Source: Struthidea cinerea | Taxonomy: Eukaryota > Chordata > Aves > Passeriformes > Corcoracidae | Assembly: GCA_013397865.1 (NCBI GenBank) | Contig: VZTI01000613.1 | Span: 325,840 to 389,839 of the forward strand | Length of the DNA stretch: 64,000 nt | Direction: 5' to 3' | In this document: in pieces, positions 50,494 to 63,551 of the stretch | How positions within the stretch are numbered: the first letter of the stretch is position 1 | Layout: every line of letters begins with the position of its first letter | The notes under the pieces: generated by a model | Database searches by the model: none | What the model saw: only the letters and a program-made list of their open reading frames with translations | What the model was told of the DNA's origin: nothing | Made by a program: the position numbers and the translations under genes

Positions 50494-50605
50494 GAGCAGC
50501 GGTGTGGAATACTGGGTAACACACTGGGCTTGGGAGCGAGGAGACTCCGTTTCAATTCTTGTTATATGACTGTGACCAAGTTGCTTCCTGTTTCTCTGGC
50601 CCCTT
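50494..50605 (-). mobile_element. Ancient tRNA-SINE / MIR-like fragment
   Basis: ACTGGGCTTGGGAGCGAGGAGACT, then a TTTCAATTCTTG block, then TATGACTGTGACCAAGTTGC followed by TTCCTGTTTCTCTG. This matches the order of blocks in the MIR/AmnSINE core read in complement (GGAGTC..GGTTCGAAT..TGTGACCTTGGGCAAGTCAC..CTCTGTGCC). It is heavily diverged. Confidence 0.5.
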
Positions 50606-52162
50606 CCACCCTCATCCATCTTCTGCCTGCAGAGCAAGTCTGCTTTCTTATGGGCAAAACCTAATCAAATAGGGTCTGTAGGGGATCCTGTAACACCAAT
50701 ATCTGTACAACGCTTCTTGCCTATGTTTATTAAGACACATTACCTCCATGATATTCTGTGGTTGATTCAAGAGATGGCAACATATTACTGTCAGACTCAC
50801 AGAAAACATTATTATAATCCTAATTCCCAGTGGCAGAATAGTCTTACAAATGTGTGAATCATTATTGATGCTAAAGACTTTTTGTTTCCTTTATAGTCTA
50901 TAAATCTACTACATATCAGGTACTAATCCATTTTCAAGCACCAATTAGTATATTTTATCTTATTTATTGAAGTGTGTAAAAAAATTGGTCGTCAATGTAC
51001 CTCACTACCATATCTGCCTACTATTTTTTACCCATTTTTTAAACCCACAATTTCATCTATTGTTCTTCTATTTCACATAGGGGTTGATTTTTATGGAAAA
51101 GGACATCAGGGATTACCGGTACTTGATAGTTTCATTTTCTCAAACATTTGTAATGTTTATCAACAATGCAAAGAGGGAACAGAAGTTTTGTTCAAAGTTA
51201 ATAAAGACTGCTCTAAGGATTTTATCACAGCTTCCTAACAATGTGAACAGCAAGACAAATGGTGAAAGAAAATTGGAGCTTTTTCACCATTACATGAAGA
51301 CCAGAATTACAATTTTTATTACACACATACTTAGCTATCAGCTGCCACACAGTCTCTTTTGAGCCACGTGCCAGCTCTGATCAAAACTCCCTGGTTAAAG
51401 TTCATGTCATCAGCAGAGTCAAATGCAGTGTGCTAAACCCTAAAATGTGTTCAGAATTCTGGCCCAAACCTGAGAAACCATTAAGCACATGATTTTCTTT
51501 AACACCTCAAAAGTCTCAGTATTCCACTGAAAAGGAGACCACTTACATACTTGAAAATTAAGTGGAAGCTCAGATAGGCTGCTGGATTGGGACCAACACT
51601 GCTTGTAGAGCTAACCACTAATGCACATCCTTGTTTTTGGTTCCATTTCAATCACCCAGCCCTGTGCAGTGCTTGGGACAACAACTTACAGGGAACTGCA
51701 GAAGCCGTTTATTTTCTGATAATAAACGTGAGAATGAAAGGATACAAACCTAAACCTAAACTAATGAAAAATCTACTCTCAGTGATAGGGTGAGTAGTTT
51801 CTCTATTTTAAACACCCTAAAATACACAGAGGCACTGCAGTAAATAATCATCAAACATCTATGTTTAAGATAAAATACCTCTACCAAAATTACTGCTAAA
51901 CAACAGTGAAAGGAAGTAGCTTTTTCAAACAGAAAATATGTGTGCACTGCCACGTCAGTGACCAGGGATCCTGGGCAGAGCTCTGTGTTCAGATCGCCTC
52001 CCTCCAAGTTTCACATCCCCACAGCACCAAAGTCACTGTCTATGTGCAAGTGCAGCATCTTTTCTCCAGAGCTTTAAAAGTTCAGAAATCCTGAAAAACA
52101 ATAGTTCAAACTCTCTTTATTCTGCTCCAATAGGCTCCCAAGTAAAAATGATCCAGACTCAC

Positions 52163-52253
52163 TGAGTACGCTTTGTCATAGTTTTGTGTGCTGCCCATAA
52201 CGTGTTTTGGTTTTTGCTTGATAAATACATCCTGTTTCTCACTAATGTCATAC
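52163..52253 (-). CDS. Exon-like segment open in two frames
   Basis: The segment is 91 bp between the acceptor TTAATTTCAG/GTATG and the donor TCA/GTGAGT. One frame (one leading base) reads YDISEKQDVFIKQKPKHVMG then STQNYDKAYS and exits in phase 0. Another (two leading bases) begins MTLVRNRMYLSS, exits in phase 2 and fits its neighbours at 56.5 and 47.6 kb. The first frame has the more protein-like composition, the second has the right phases, so the evidence conflicts. Confidence 0.22.
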
Positions 52254-55200
52254 CTGAAATTAAAAAATAAAAATTAAAAAATATAGTTCATTCTGAAATT
52301 TGCCACTTACAACTCCATTCAGGCAAATTTCATGACTGGAAGACTCACAGCAAATTCTCTTTTTAAAACATAGTCTCTTTAGAATGTAAGACTATTTTAC
52401 GTGTTTGGATTTAAGAAGTAGAAAATAAAGCTCAGCACAGCCATTTAATGGGAACAATCTTAAGGCTTGTCCACACAGGAAGTTAAGCTAAATTAGCTGA
52501 AAGGTGTGAATTTAAAGTGCATTAAGTTAAAGTGAACTACAGCCACTTTATTTCTGAATGAGAACATTCACACCAAGGTTTAATGCACTTTAACTAATAT
52601 ACTTTAAAATCATATCTTTAGTTAATTTGTCTTAACTTCCTGTGCAAACAACTCCTCTCTAGCACTTACTGAGAGCCACAATGTAGATTGATGTGGTTAT
52701 ATTTATAAATATGCCCATTAACCTTGAGACTCTGAGTCAACAAAATTTGGGATGTTAAATAAAAATAAGAAATATGTCCTTGCATGAACTTGCTAGTGCT
52801 TTGAGAGTGCAATCAGTCCTAATGTTCCTAGTGCAAACATGTCATTAATTTAGCCCTAACTTGTATAAAAGTATATTAACTGTTCAGAGCCAGATTTAAA
52901 AAAAAATGCAGACGCATATTGTCACTGACTATAGTAGGAATTTATTTCTGAAACAAATGAAAGGTAAATAAATAGAGAAAAAAGTTAGGTTTCATTTAAA
53001 TACAGCACATGTATTGAGATTCACCAGGACAGGCTAAATATAAAGAACTTTAATCTGAATTAACTTTAAAAAAAAGGCTCTGAAATTCTTTCTCTTCTGA
53101 GGGGTGTCTGAAAGTCTTGGTTATAAAGGATACCGCAAATTATCTAGAGAACGCAAAACAAGATTTTGCCTCAGATGACCTGTGAAATCAATACTGTGTT
53201 TTTCCTACCACTGCCTGACTTAAAAGAACCTTTTCAGAAGCAGTTCTTGTAGAAAGAGGACAGGGATGTGCTGAACACCCCACATTTACTTACAGTGCTC
53301 TGACAGACCAGGGGACAATGGTCTGGCACAGCCAGCAGTGTGGGGATTGTTGTGCCCTACAGACCAACACACCGAGCTCAGCTACCAGGAGTAAAAACGG
53401 GAAAAGAAAAGATGCCCTTTGCCAGAGCAGGAAAATAATCTGTTTTTCCAACCAAGCTGGGAGGCTGACACTGTGTCCCCCAGTACACAACCAGCCCTGG
53501 GTGCAGCCCCACACAGTCTCAGAGTTGTACAGGAGACTCTGATTCCCCCCTGAATCACCTCTAAGTCCTTTCTCTCTTCAAAAGCTGGTGAATGGCACAG
53601 TTCACAAGTAAAATAAAATAGTGCAGAGACCTTTCATTTATTTTTTTTTTTAACTGATGACAGAGAGAATGGGATAGTGGACCAAGAAAAACATCCTCTT
53701 TTGAAAGAGGACTGCTAAAATAACAGAACTGGTGGTTTTTCAAACATAAACATTTTAATCTACTGCTCAGCATACAGCATCTTTTTTAAGTTTATCAATT
53801 CACAAGTTTTACATGATTCAAGCAGATGTTCTGATTGACAAGGCTACGACAGAATTGGGATAGTAATATATGCATCGGGTGATAAATAATTATTTCCATC
53901 AGCCTTCGTAAATATTTCGAAATGTTGTGTAGTCCCAGAAAAGTTCTTTTAGTTAATAGAACTCCATCAGTTAAAAGCTTGCTTAAGTGCAGTGATAATT
54001 TTCTCTGACAATTTTGCACAATAACACAAACTCAGAGTACTTCATTAACACAGGTGGCAAAGCTGCAGCCATCCACAGCTCAGCATGATGTAAGGGACTG
54101 TCCTTGCTCAGGTGTCCTGGTGCTCTGAACATTTGACAGCTTTTTTTGAGTGCAGACAGTTGCTTTGACAACACACAGCCCTGAATCTCCGTTGGAGTTA
54201 CAAAGCTCTTTTAGTCCCTCGTGTTTTCTGATTTCCCCTCCTGGGCAGCCCGTGACCTATTTCTGAGCACTCAGGCTAATGCAGCCTTTGGGCAGGCTTC
54301 CCATAGCTCAATATTCTGCATTTTGTGCTGCTGTAGCTTTTAAATCATGCTTCATTTTCGTGATGAAAGCCAGTCACAAACCTAAACTCTCCTGTATAAA
54401 CTAGAAAGGCTCACCATTAGGTTAAGAGTCCCAGGCTGAGGCAAAAAGCATGTGTGTGGCAAAACTGAGCTACTTGTCCCCTAGACTCTGTTTGTGTAGT
54501 ATCCTACTCTTGTCACACCTCACTTGGTACCTTCCCTTCACTGCCAACAGGTTCTCTTTGGGGCCCTTAATTCTGGTATATGTCATGGAATAAATCCAGG
54601 AGAAGCAGTAGTTGTTGCTTTTGCCAACACTACAGCAAATGTAGGATCCCTTCAGGATCCTCTTGGTGCTTTCCTTGAGCAGTGGCACCCATGAGCTGAG
54701 CAAACCACGCAGCTCAAGGCTGTCAAGTCAAAGTGTTTGGTCATTTTCTGTTCATGCAGAAACATTAAGTGTCCTAAACCTTTGGGATCCCATCACCTTT
54801 CTTCCAATTTCCCCCAAATTAAACTGTTAGTATGGGGACATGCCTCAATCTATAAAAAGCTGTGCATCAGTCTTGATCATCCCAGATATCACATCAGAGA
54901 AATACAAAAAACCCCATTTAAACAGCAAAAAAACTAAGAGCAAATGCACCTGAGCCAGGCAGACGTGTCTAATTCACACCATCAAGCACTTTACGAGCTA
55001 AAACTTTAACTTCAGTGATTAAGCCTGAGGCATTTAAATGGTTTTAAATTATAAGTCTAGCAGAAGTATTTTTCTAATAATAAGCCATTAATTCTGGCAG
55101 TTTCAGACTGTCTGAATCTAGGTGTATAAACTGTAGCTGCATCAATCAGTGCTGTGTGTCTGGCTATTTCAGGCATTCCTTGTTAGTATGAAGAAAGAAC

Positions 55201-56510
55201 AGTTTGTCCCCCAAGCACAACAGCAGCTGAGATTCCTGTTGATTGATAACTAAATGTGCCGTAGTGAAAATATATTCAGATAGAGTTGGAGAGGGAGGCA
55301 CAGCGAAGACGTAATGGGGGCGGAGGAAGGAGGGATGAAACTGGCCACAACAGGAAATTCCTTCTCATGAGTCTTCCAACTAGCTGACAAGATGGATTTC
55401 ATTCCTGCAGGTAACAGTACCTTTATATTTAATCTTCTACAACATCTGTAACCATGCAAATTCTTCGCTGCTCTATATGCAAGCTCAATTACTGAAAAGC
55501 TCTTCTTGCTGTTCAGGACATTTCTCCACTGTACATTAGTCCTGTTTCATATACAGAATCCATTGATGTCAACAAAATTGGCTTGTACAGAAAGCATAAA
55601 TATAAAGGGATTTTATTCTGCCAGTTGAAGAATCCTTTATTGGGAAGATGGTCATTTCTGAAACCTAAAGTGGTTTATTGAGAAGCTGGTATTGTTTATT
55701 TCCAGGCACCCAATCACTTTGCAGCTCAAAATTGGAAGGAGTTCACAGATGTCACCATAATTAAGTTGAAGAACATTACTTTAAAAGCTTTACAATTCTA
55801 ACCAGGAAAGGAGTATTTTCAGCCAGTATCAGTGTTCTACACCATGACAAGTGAACCTCAACTCATTTTCCAGTTTGGTGAAAATTTCAGATTTTGGGTT
55901 CTCAGTTAGTTTTTGGATTTTTAGTTTTTGGTTTCTTTCTGATCTTTGACAGCCTGAAAACAAGTTAGAAGTCTCAGAGCAACAGATTTCTACCATTTGC
56001 AAACTGTGAAAATCTAAGCTGTAAAACATTGACAAAATTTGGCTCAGATCCTGATTTCATAGATCAAGTAGGTAAGCATCACTACAGCAGTCAGTAACAC
56101 AACACTGGAATCTCCTATTGCATTAGTCTCTTCTGTGGAATTCTTTCAATCAGTATGGAAAAACCTTTTTTCTCCCATGCAGTAAAATACTAAATTATGC
56201 ACTTTTTAAAAATAGATGCGGTCTCGTTAATGACATAAGAATTTAAAGTGCAATAAATACTTACCTGAGAGGCAGAAAAACCTGTAATCAAAAGGATGAT
56301 GTAATCAATCCTGTAATCAAGATGCTAATAGCTCTGTTGCAAGATGTACTGAGGAAGGGACAGTTCCCCTACCTTCATTTTAGGTATCTACACAGTAACA
56401 AATGCTTCCTTTATCGTCCAAGCAGTGAGCAGCCATCTCCAAGTAACAGACTGGCTAAATGTCACCTGTGTCTGAGAAGGTGAGTCTGGACACCTCATTT
56501 TGCCACTTAC
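52254..56510. other. Non-coding stretch
   Basis: Holds the palindromic MITE-like element at 52467-52651. A minus-strand donor at 53293 (CACT/GTAAGTAAAT) follows a segment open in all three frames, so no coding frame can be chosen. Confidence 0.45.
52467..52651. mobile_element. Palindromic MITE-like element (non-autonomous DNA transposon)
   Basis: A 185-bp near-palindrome. CAGGAAGTTAAG (52476) pairs with CTTAACTTCCTG (52631); GGTGTGAA (52503) with TTCACACC (52567); TTAAAGTGCATTAA (52512) with TTAATGCACTTTAA (52580). The ends read TTGTCCACACAGG and CCTGTGCAAACAA, and the interior is AT-rich without coding capacity. This architecture is typical of foldback MITEs. I cannot assign a superfamily because I see no clear target-site duplication. 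Confidence 0.7.
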
Positions 56511-56587
56511 GCTGGGCGGTGCAAATACCTTCTGTAGTGAAAGTCAACGACAATGCAAAGGACTGAGCCATGAATTCACAGGTGTAT
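56511..56587 (-). CDS. Exon-like segment with strong splice sites, unidentified
   Basis: The segment is 77 bp between AATTTGTTTTCAG/ATAC and CAGC/GTAAGTGG, both strong matches to splice consensus. Only one frame is open: one leading base, then YTCEFMAQSFALSLTFTTEG ICTAQ, and one trailing base. I do not recognise the peptide. An alternative internal donor (GAAG/GTATTT) would shorten it. It could belong to a spliced non-coding RNA. Confidence 0.25.
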
Positions 56588-58453
56588 CTGAAAACAAATT
56601 TGGAACAATCTTAAACACATTTAATGAAATGAAGATTTCTTGAAAATGGTTGAATATTTGAGAAGCATTTTAAAAAGATGCTTGAAAGCACAAGCCCTTC
56701 TTTTTGAATAGAAATTCACACAGCCATTTCAGAAAAATTAATTAATCTGCTTATTTTTAGGAACAAGCTGAAATGTCTTAGTTAGCTGATACTTCTAAAG
56801 GGAAGAGCTTTAAATACAGAGATGTGACATCAGGGATGTGATTTCTAAACATTTTTTGTGGTAATAGCCAGGTCCAGAGTTCAACTTTTCAAGGGAGAAA
56901 ACTGGGAAAATAGCTATATTGAGGTAGTTTACACTCTAAAAGAGAAAAGACACACTCCTTGATCAAGACAATGTATTTACAGATGACAGTCAAGTTTTCG
57001 TTCTTATTCCGGTTTATGACTTTGTTTTTTTCTCATTTTTCTTTACAGTTCTCCAGAATTGTTTCCTCTAATCAGTTGTGAAAAGCACAAAACAAAATCC
57101 TGTGGCAGAGGCTTATGGTCTTTAGAAATCAGCCTCCTGGAGTGACTTCTAAATTAAGAAAATACATTTTTTGTTTTGTCGTTTTCTTGGTGACTTCCAT
57201 GTAAACTCAGAAGATACCATTCCCCATCTCATCAAGCCACATCATTCTTGGACAAAGAACCACAACATTCATTTATACAAAAGAACTTGACTGAAACAAA
57301 CTAGGAAAGAAAATCAGTTTTATTTTTATATCCTTATGAGTTTGTTGTGTGACCTAATGAAAGGGCACCACCCCATTCCAAATTAGCTTCCCCTCTTCAA
57401 CAAGAAGAGCTGCAAAGAGATTTCCGAGGAGATGGGGCTGGGGATGGCTACAGGGAGGCTCACGCTGGCACACTATAAGGCTATTAGTGGTAGTAGCAGT
57501 GTGGTAGCAATTATGAACCACGAATTAACATCACCTGAGGATACTGGACCCACCTGTGAACTGTTTCCCTGCTCCAGTTAAAGTCATGTCCATATGGAAT
57601 TCCTTTGGAAAACAATTTAGGAAAAGATCAGACTGCAACAGTTAAAATGAAGACATGCTCAGGGCCTGGCTTATGTGAGCCATTTCTAATCTTTTTATTT
57701 CTATTTACGATGATGCACTGAACTGAGGCAGAAAAGATGGTCTGACTCCTACACCAACAGCAGTTTGTGGGGGACAAGTGCTTCGGCTTCAGTGCACTAA
57801 AACAGAATTACATGCAAAAATCTTCACCTATCTCATAGATGGGGCTGCATTTCATTTTCATAGTGGTTAGCAAATAATTTATTTTTGCCACTTTTTCCTA
57901 ACATGTCTGACCAAATATAAGCCCTCCCCACAAACTATCCACTAGGAGAAACTAGGCAAAAATCATATTTCATTTTTGAACCTCGTGTGCAGATTAGTCA
58001 GATGCAAACAGGGGTGGTCTCTCTGCCACCAGTGATTGTCTTACAGAACATGAAAACAAACTCACAACGTTGCTGACAGGCTATTTTTACATTTCTACCC
58101 ATACAAGTTTGGTCATGGCTTCTCTAAGGATGCATAGCTGTCCTCGATTGAACTTGTAGGAGATCTTGATATCCCCTTTTATGGATCGTGTTTCCTTTAT
58201 GTTGAGACAGATGGAAACTGGTTTTTTTTTTCCAGCTTTGCAGTCTGGATTGCAAGCTGAGGTTCTGTTGGCTTCTCTCTGTTCCTTTATTTCCGTTTCA
58301 TTTTCTGTTGCATTTGTCTATCCAAGAAATTACTGCAAATTACTCCGGGACACAAATTTACAGCACAGCAATTCCTTTGCAGAAATTCCCTGTGTTAATC
58401 TGCTCACCATGCCCCAAATCTTTAGAGTGTGGAATAAGTTCCCTGGTACTTAC
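56588..58453. other. Non-coding stretch
   Basis: No repeat or recognisable coding sequence was seen. Confidence 0.45.
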
Positions 58454-58491
58454 TGAATGTTCAAAGTGACCACATAGAGTTGCTGCATTCT
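58454..58491 (-). CDS. Short exon-like segment, very tentative
   Basis: The segment is 38 bp between a moderate acceptor (TGTGTGCTAG) and a strong donor (TTCA/GTAAGTACC). Read in phase 0 it gives RMQQLYVVTLNI plus two bases that complete a Gln codon with the segment at 56587. It is so short that an open frame means little. A (CTATTAG)-type triple repeat lies immediately upstream on the minus strand. Confidence 0.12.
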
Positions 58492-58536
58492 CTAGCACAC
58501 AGAATCTGACACCTTAGCTTCCTTTGCAGAATTTTT

Positions 58537-58561
58537 CTATTAGCTATTAGCTATTAACTAT
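58537..58561. repeat. 7-bp tandem repeat, three units
   Basis: CTATTAG, CTATTAG, CTATTAA, CTAT. Confidence 0.8.
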
Positions 58562-59228
58562 CTTAGATGACATTTCAAAAATACCTTCAGACAGGTATAT
58601 TATGTGTCTGCTGGTGCCTGGTTTTGTATGTTAATAATCCAGTTCATCCTGTAGAAATCTCTGAGTCCAACCTTTAAATCAAGAAATGAAGTGACTCCCA
58701 AGAAAAACAGATTTCTAAAAGCCACTATTTTAAAATACTCCTTGTTCATAAGAACAAGCTCTCATTTTATGAAATGCCTACTGATCTCTCAACACTCAGA
58801 GCTGTCTCACACACAGGGAATGTTGCCCCACGTTTGGGGGAAGCCATTATCAGCGGCCATAGTAAGAACTATGAGTAAGAACTTTCGGAAGCTCTCCATT
58901 CCTGTTTCAGATTTAGCCAAAGAACAGGAAACCGTTAATGATGAATTTCACCTGTAGAATCATGTACAAACTATTCATGTTTCATTATGGGAAGGAAATA
59001 ATTTATCTGATTTACTCTACTCTTCTAACTCTGAGTCTATTTTTTTTTATTGTCTACAAGAATTTCCCTGGTCGTGCCAGACAGACAAGCACAGCAGTAG
59101 ATTCTGGCAAATCTTTGGACAAGACCAAGGAGTCTCTCTCTCCAGTTTCCCTCATTTACCAAACATGGTGCACATTCTGTGTTGTAGCATTGAACTATTA
59201 AAAATTGACAACACAAATTTATTAAAAA

Positions 59229-59345
59229 TCATAGGATCATAGAATGGCTTGGATTTGAAGGGACCTTAAAGCTCCTCTCATTCCATCCCTCTGCCATGGG
59301 CAGGAACACCTTTTTCTAGCCCAGATTGTTCACATCTCCATCCAA
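59229..59345 (-). mobile_element. CR1 LINE 3' end fragment
   Basis: TCATAGGATCATAGAATGGC with TTGAAGGGACCTTAAAGCTC and CTCTGCCATGGGCAGGAACACC is the CR1 3' terminus, including two copies of the terminal ATTCTATGAT-type octamer (in complement). It lies on the minus strand and is truncated. Confidence 0.92.
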
Positions 59346-60126
59346 ATTGGAACTTTACAAATGACAAGCTGTTACTATTTTTTTTCCCCAGCTCTACAAG
59401 ACAGAGAACTACGGACAGAAACCAGAATTTCTAGAAAGGAGAAAAATTCTGGATTTGAACAAAATTACTCTTATGCTTGCAATGCAGAAATAGGAAGGCA
59501 ATGATAGAGAATGTGTTGAATGCAAAGACTGAATTATGGTCTGTGGAGATCCCTAATGTAATAGATATTGGATGGGGGAAGGAATATACATTAGAGAATA
59601 GTTTGGGGTTTTTTTCAAAATAAAACAATTTAGTAGTTCACGAACACATGGCTTGCATTTTTGTTCTGTTTGTTACCATAGTGGTATTGCATTTCAGTTT
59701 GGGGGAAATAAGGGTTAATAACTCCAGTTGAAAAGACTATTGTTGGCAAGCTTAAGGACACAAACCAGTTATTCTGTCCCCAGTACAGCAGCCAGCATGG
59801 CACATTTCTACCGTAATCGGAAGTTGGTCAGCTCATTAAAGCAATCATTCTAAGCTTTAATTGTTTATTTTTATTACTACAGTATCAAGAGGCCCATGCT
59901 GAAAACTGGGTCTATATCCTCTACAAACAGTTAGCAAGACAGAATACTGTCCCTTTCAAGCTTTCAATATAAATAAGACACAGAGGAAGCAGCCAGGTGA
60001 AGAGATGAAAGTTGTCTGTGGGTTTAGTTACCAGTGGTGGAGACATGATTAGCAGCTGATCCTGCTTAGTCCCATTCCTGTCTCGCCACTTGGGTGTCTT
60101 GGGTTTTCTGTGTAATTTTGATCTTT

Positions 60127-60158
<32 letters not shown>
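60127..60158. repeat. (AAC)n microsatellite
   Basis: About ten uninterrupted AAC units. Confidence 0.97.
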
Positions 60159-62522
60159 AAGTAAAATGAAGTATGAGTAACAGTTCTGTTACTGGGTACT
60201 GAAAATTTCAGGAGTCTGATGCTAAAGACTATGGAGTTTTTAGCATGACAGAAAGAATTATTATCAGTTTTATAAACATGGTAGGTAATTAAATAAGCTA
60301 ATTCTCTAAAATGTCCCATGAAAGTTCAACTCAAAACTCATTGAAATCAGCTAAAAGCTTCCATTAAGTTCAGAGACTTTTGCATTATGTTCCCTTTCTG
60401 TCCCAAAAACCCCCTTTATAACATTAATTTGAAATTCCAAGGTAAATCTAAAAACCCTCTTTGAGAAATTTAGAGATCTAGCTAACATGAAATAAACAAT
60501 CCAGCTACTTTTTGGGAAGTCTATCAGTGTTGAAGCCTGGGCCTGTAAGGCAAACTTCATGAGCAGGATGGAAGTCCCAATAAAGTTGGTTGGGCACTTT
60601 GAAAGAACTCTGGTACATTACAAATGTTATTGCTCACATGCACAAACCCATCAGTGTCTTGAAGGTAGTCATCTTTCTAGCTCATTGATTTAAAGCAAGA
60701 AAGCAAATCAGCACACTTATATGTACAAAGAGCTGATTTTGGTGAGGTAGGACTCATGAGTAGGTGTTTGCAAGAGAAAGGTCAGAGAGACACGGTTTAC
60801 AGAGAATTCACACAGTTTACAACTGAACACACTCTGTGTCAACAGCTGAAATATGAAGTCTAAAGCATCACCTTTTTCAATAGCAATATTAGGCTCAGCA
60901 AAACTTTTCAAAGGAAAAAAGGTCCCCTGCAACAATGACCACAGTTATTCTCAACATGCAGTTTCTGTCTAGCACTAAAGCAGTGCATTACTATCACCTT
61001 TCTGCTCTCTACAGATTCTTGCAGGGCAGTTAGTTTTTAAATCATTTAAAAATTCACTATTAATCAACCTAATGAAAAGCAAGTCAGAAACTGGACAGAG
61101 GTTCATAACAACATAGTAGAGACAGAGAACTAATTAATATCTGTAAATAATGTTCAGCTGCATGATATGAAGTTTGTATAAAACCACACACCATCTCTCA
61201 CTTGGCCACCTCGCCTGGAAAGGCACCCTGGGCTCTATGACTGCACAGCCAGGGAGACTAGGGGGCAACAGGCTAAAATATTTCACTTTTCCCATTACCA
61301 TCCTCCCATAGCATCTCTCCTGTCCCTGTCCTAATGCTTTCTTTGTCTCTTGAATGATGAATCTAAATCTGATCCTAACTGGCACTATAATCGGGCTGTG
61401 AAGGCTGACAATGCTCAGCGTAAATAACACCGCTTTCACAGCTTAACTGTGGCATACTGGGGGTTTAAATAAAGAGCCCTATGAACACGACAGCAGTTAT
61501 CAGCTTTTGCCATTCTGTTTCATTCGCTTAAATAGAAAATAGCAAGGAGTTAGTGTTGTTTGACAGGGACAATAATGAGATGGAATGGGAGTTGTCCAGA
61601 GCAATGGTTATCCCTAAACTACAGACAAGTAGTGACAAAATGAAAGAAATTTCAACTCTTCACACCATTCTTTCCCTCCATCCTGTTTTTCTCTTCCATT
61701 ACTCAGAATCTGATATGCTCTCTGAAACTTCTTCTTCCCCTCAGCTTATGGAATTTAAAAATGCCTGTAGTGTGTCATGATGCAAAAATACATGCCTCTC
61801 TATAAGACATCGTCTTGCAATTCTCAGCTTATTATGTGAATGAAATCGAGTTATTTTTCATGCACTGCTGCTAGAAACCATTCTTTGGCTAATATGACCT
61901 GTAGTAGTTCAATTAAATTTGGTAGTGCTGAAAAGTACCACAGCTGAGGCTCAATCCTGACACCTGTAAAGACTCAGCCATTTGCTGTCCTAAGTGCTCA
62001 AAATAGATACAGATAATGACACAAAATGTAATTTATATAAGAACATACCATTATTATGGCATTTGCTTTCAGTCCCAAATTGACCACCAAGTTCAGGCAG
62101 CATCAGTCTAAGTCAATACAACATTGTGCCAGAAAACAGAAGAACACTTTAAATAAGCAACATAGAGACATTTGGCTGCCCAGTGATGCCACAGGGTTTC
62201 TTTATACACAGTACAGCAATGAAAAGCAATCAGGAGGCATTATACAATGGTAGCCGCTTCTAAAATAATCAACATTAACTAATTAGATGTGGCATATTTT
62301 ATACTATGTCAGCCCATTCAGTTTCCAAAAGCCCCTAACAACCATCATCTGCTTGAAATTCTGACTCAAATTAAATAATAACTTTCTGGCTATGTATTAA
62401 ATAAAAATTGAATGATTACTTTCTCTTGTGAGCCAAAAGGTATTGTCACACAGAACGGAATCCAATAAAAATGGCCAGTTCTTTTCCATATTCTTTTGCA
62501 ATGATCATAGATCAAATTTTCC

Positions 62523-62560
62523 ATATATAAANNNNNNNNNNNNNNNTATATATATATATT
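62523..62560. repeat. (TA)n microsatellite containing a 15-N gap
   Basis: ATATATAA before and TATATATATATATT after 15 N at 62532-62546. The true repeat length is unknown. Confidence 0.9.
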
Positions 62561-63496
62561 TAAGAGGTACAAATGGCTAAATGGGAATTCTAACTCAACA
62601 CTGACTTCCGAACAAATTTGATACACTTTATTATAACAATTTTTGAAATATGGTCGTAATTTAAAATATTCTTACATAAACTTCCCCAAGCGCTCTAATC
62701 ATACATTCAGTGAAATATTTCAAACTTCTTTGCTTTTCAAACATGCACTGGCTGCATACGTCAACTTCCACAACATGTTACTCTAGTCATTAAAATGTTG
62801 GACTTGAAATTTCTATTTCAAGTGACAATCTGACTGATCTAAAACTTAGTTTGGCTACAAAAACCATTGTGTTTCAGTCTGAGTATCTACTCTCCTTTTT
62901 CCTCCCGTGGTGATGCATGATGGCTGTTGTATAATCTTGTACTGCCCAAAAGAGAGGCTATAGAATCCAGCCTATACAAGCAGAGATTTATGAAGTGGCA
63001 AATATTTGCTTGAGACAATTGCTGACCTCAAAGGAACATCTTCAGGAGCCCAGGCCTGCTGAGCGTTGCCATATGAGTCACACAAGGATTAGCTTGGAAC
63101 AAAAGCTGCAGCAACTTTGCCTTTAGAAAAAACTCAGAGTCAGGTACATCTTCTCAGCTTGACTCCATGTGAAATTTAAATCTGAAGATCATTAATTTCA
63201 ATATTGTCAGGATACAAAAAAGAAAAGGAGACATTAGCCTTAAAAGATTTAGAAAGGACTGCTTTAGGATCCCTCTGCAGATTTCCATCTTCCCTAGCTC
63301 AGCCTGTGCTGTAAGGCAGGATACAAACACTGACCTCGGAGCTGTTCTGTGTGCATTTCTGACATGCTTCTGGGGAAAGCAAGTTTAGACATCAACTTCA
63401 AGCTCATCTTGAACTCCTCTAAAATGCACTCCAAACTCTCAAGGTTTACTAGTACAGAACAAACCCAATCTGAATCACACATGAGATGATCCTTAC

Positions 63497-63551
63497 CACC
63501 GGCTTCAATATGACACAAGAGGAGGCTACAAAATCAGTGATGGACATTCTT
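63497..63551 (-). CDS. Short exon-like segment, very tentative
   Basis: The segment is 55 bp after a textbook acceptor (a run of about 11 T then ACCAG) and before the donor GGTG/GTAAGG. One frame encodes RMSITDFVASSCVILKPV, exits in phase 0 and contains an ATG with A at -3. I do not recognise the peptide. Poly-T runs are common here, so the acceptor alone is weak evidence. Confidence 0.13.

Larger units (their letters stand above)
47672..52162. other. Non-coding stretch
   Basis: Contains poly-A (48000-48016), a short TGCTGGCA/TGCCAGCA hairpin (48143-48165), a GC-richer interval at 48810-48980, poly-T (49965-49978) and a MIR-like SINE fossil (50.5 kb). No gene was recognised. Confidence 0.5.
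58562..63496. other. Non-coding stretch
   Basis: Contains a CR1 tail (59.2 kb), (AAC)n (60.13 kb) and a TA microsatellite spanning a small gap (62.5 kb). No gene was recognised. Confidence 0.45.

Noticed and set aside
51671..51715. 26-bp microexon candidate on the minus strand (KINGFCSSL)
   Set aside because: Phases would fit between 52163 and 47671, but it is too short to support from sequence alone.
53293..53400. Minus-strand segment with donor CACT/GTAAGTAAAT
   Set aside because: Open in all three frames, none resembling a known protein and none fitting neighbouring phases uniquely.
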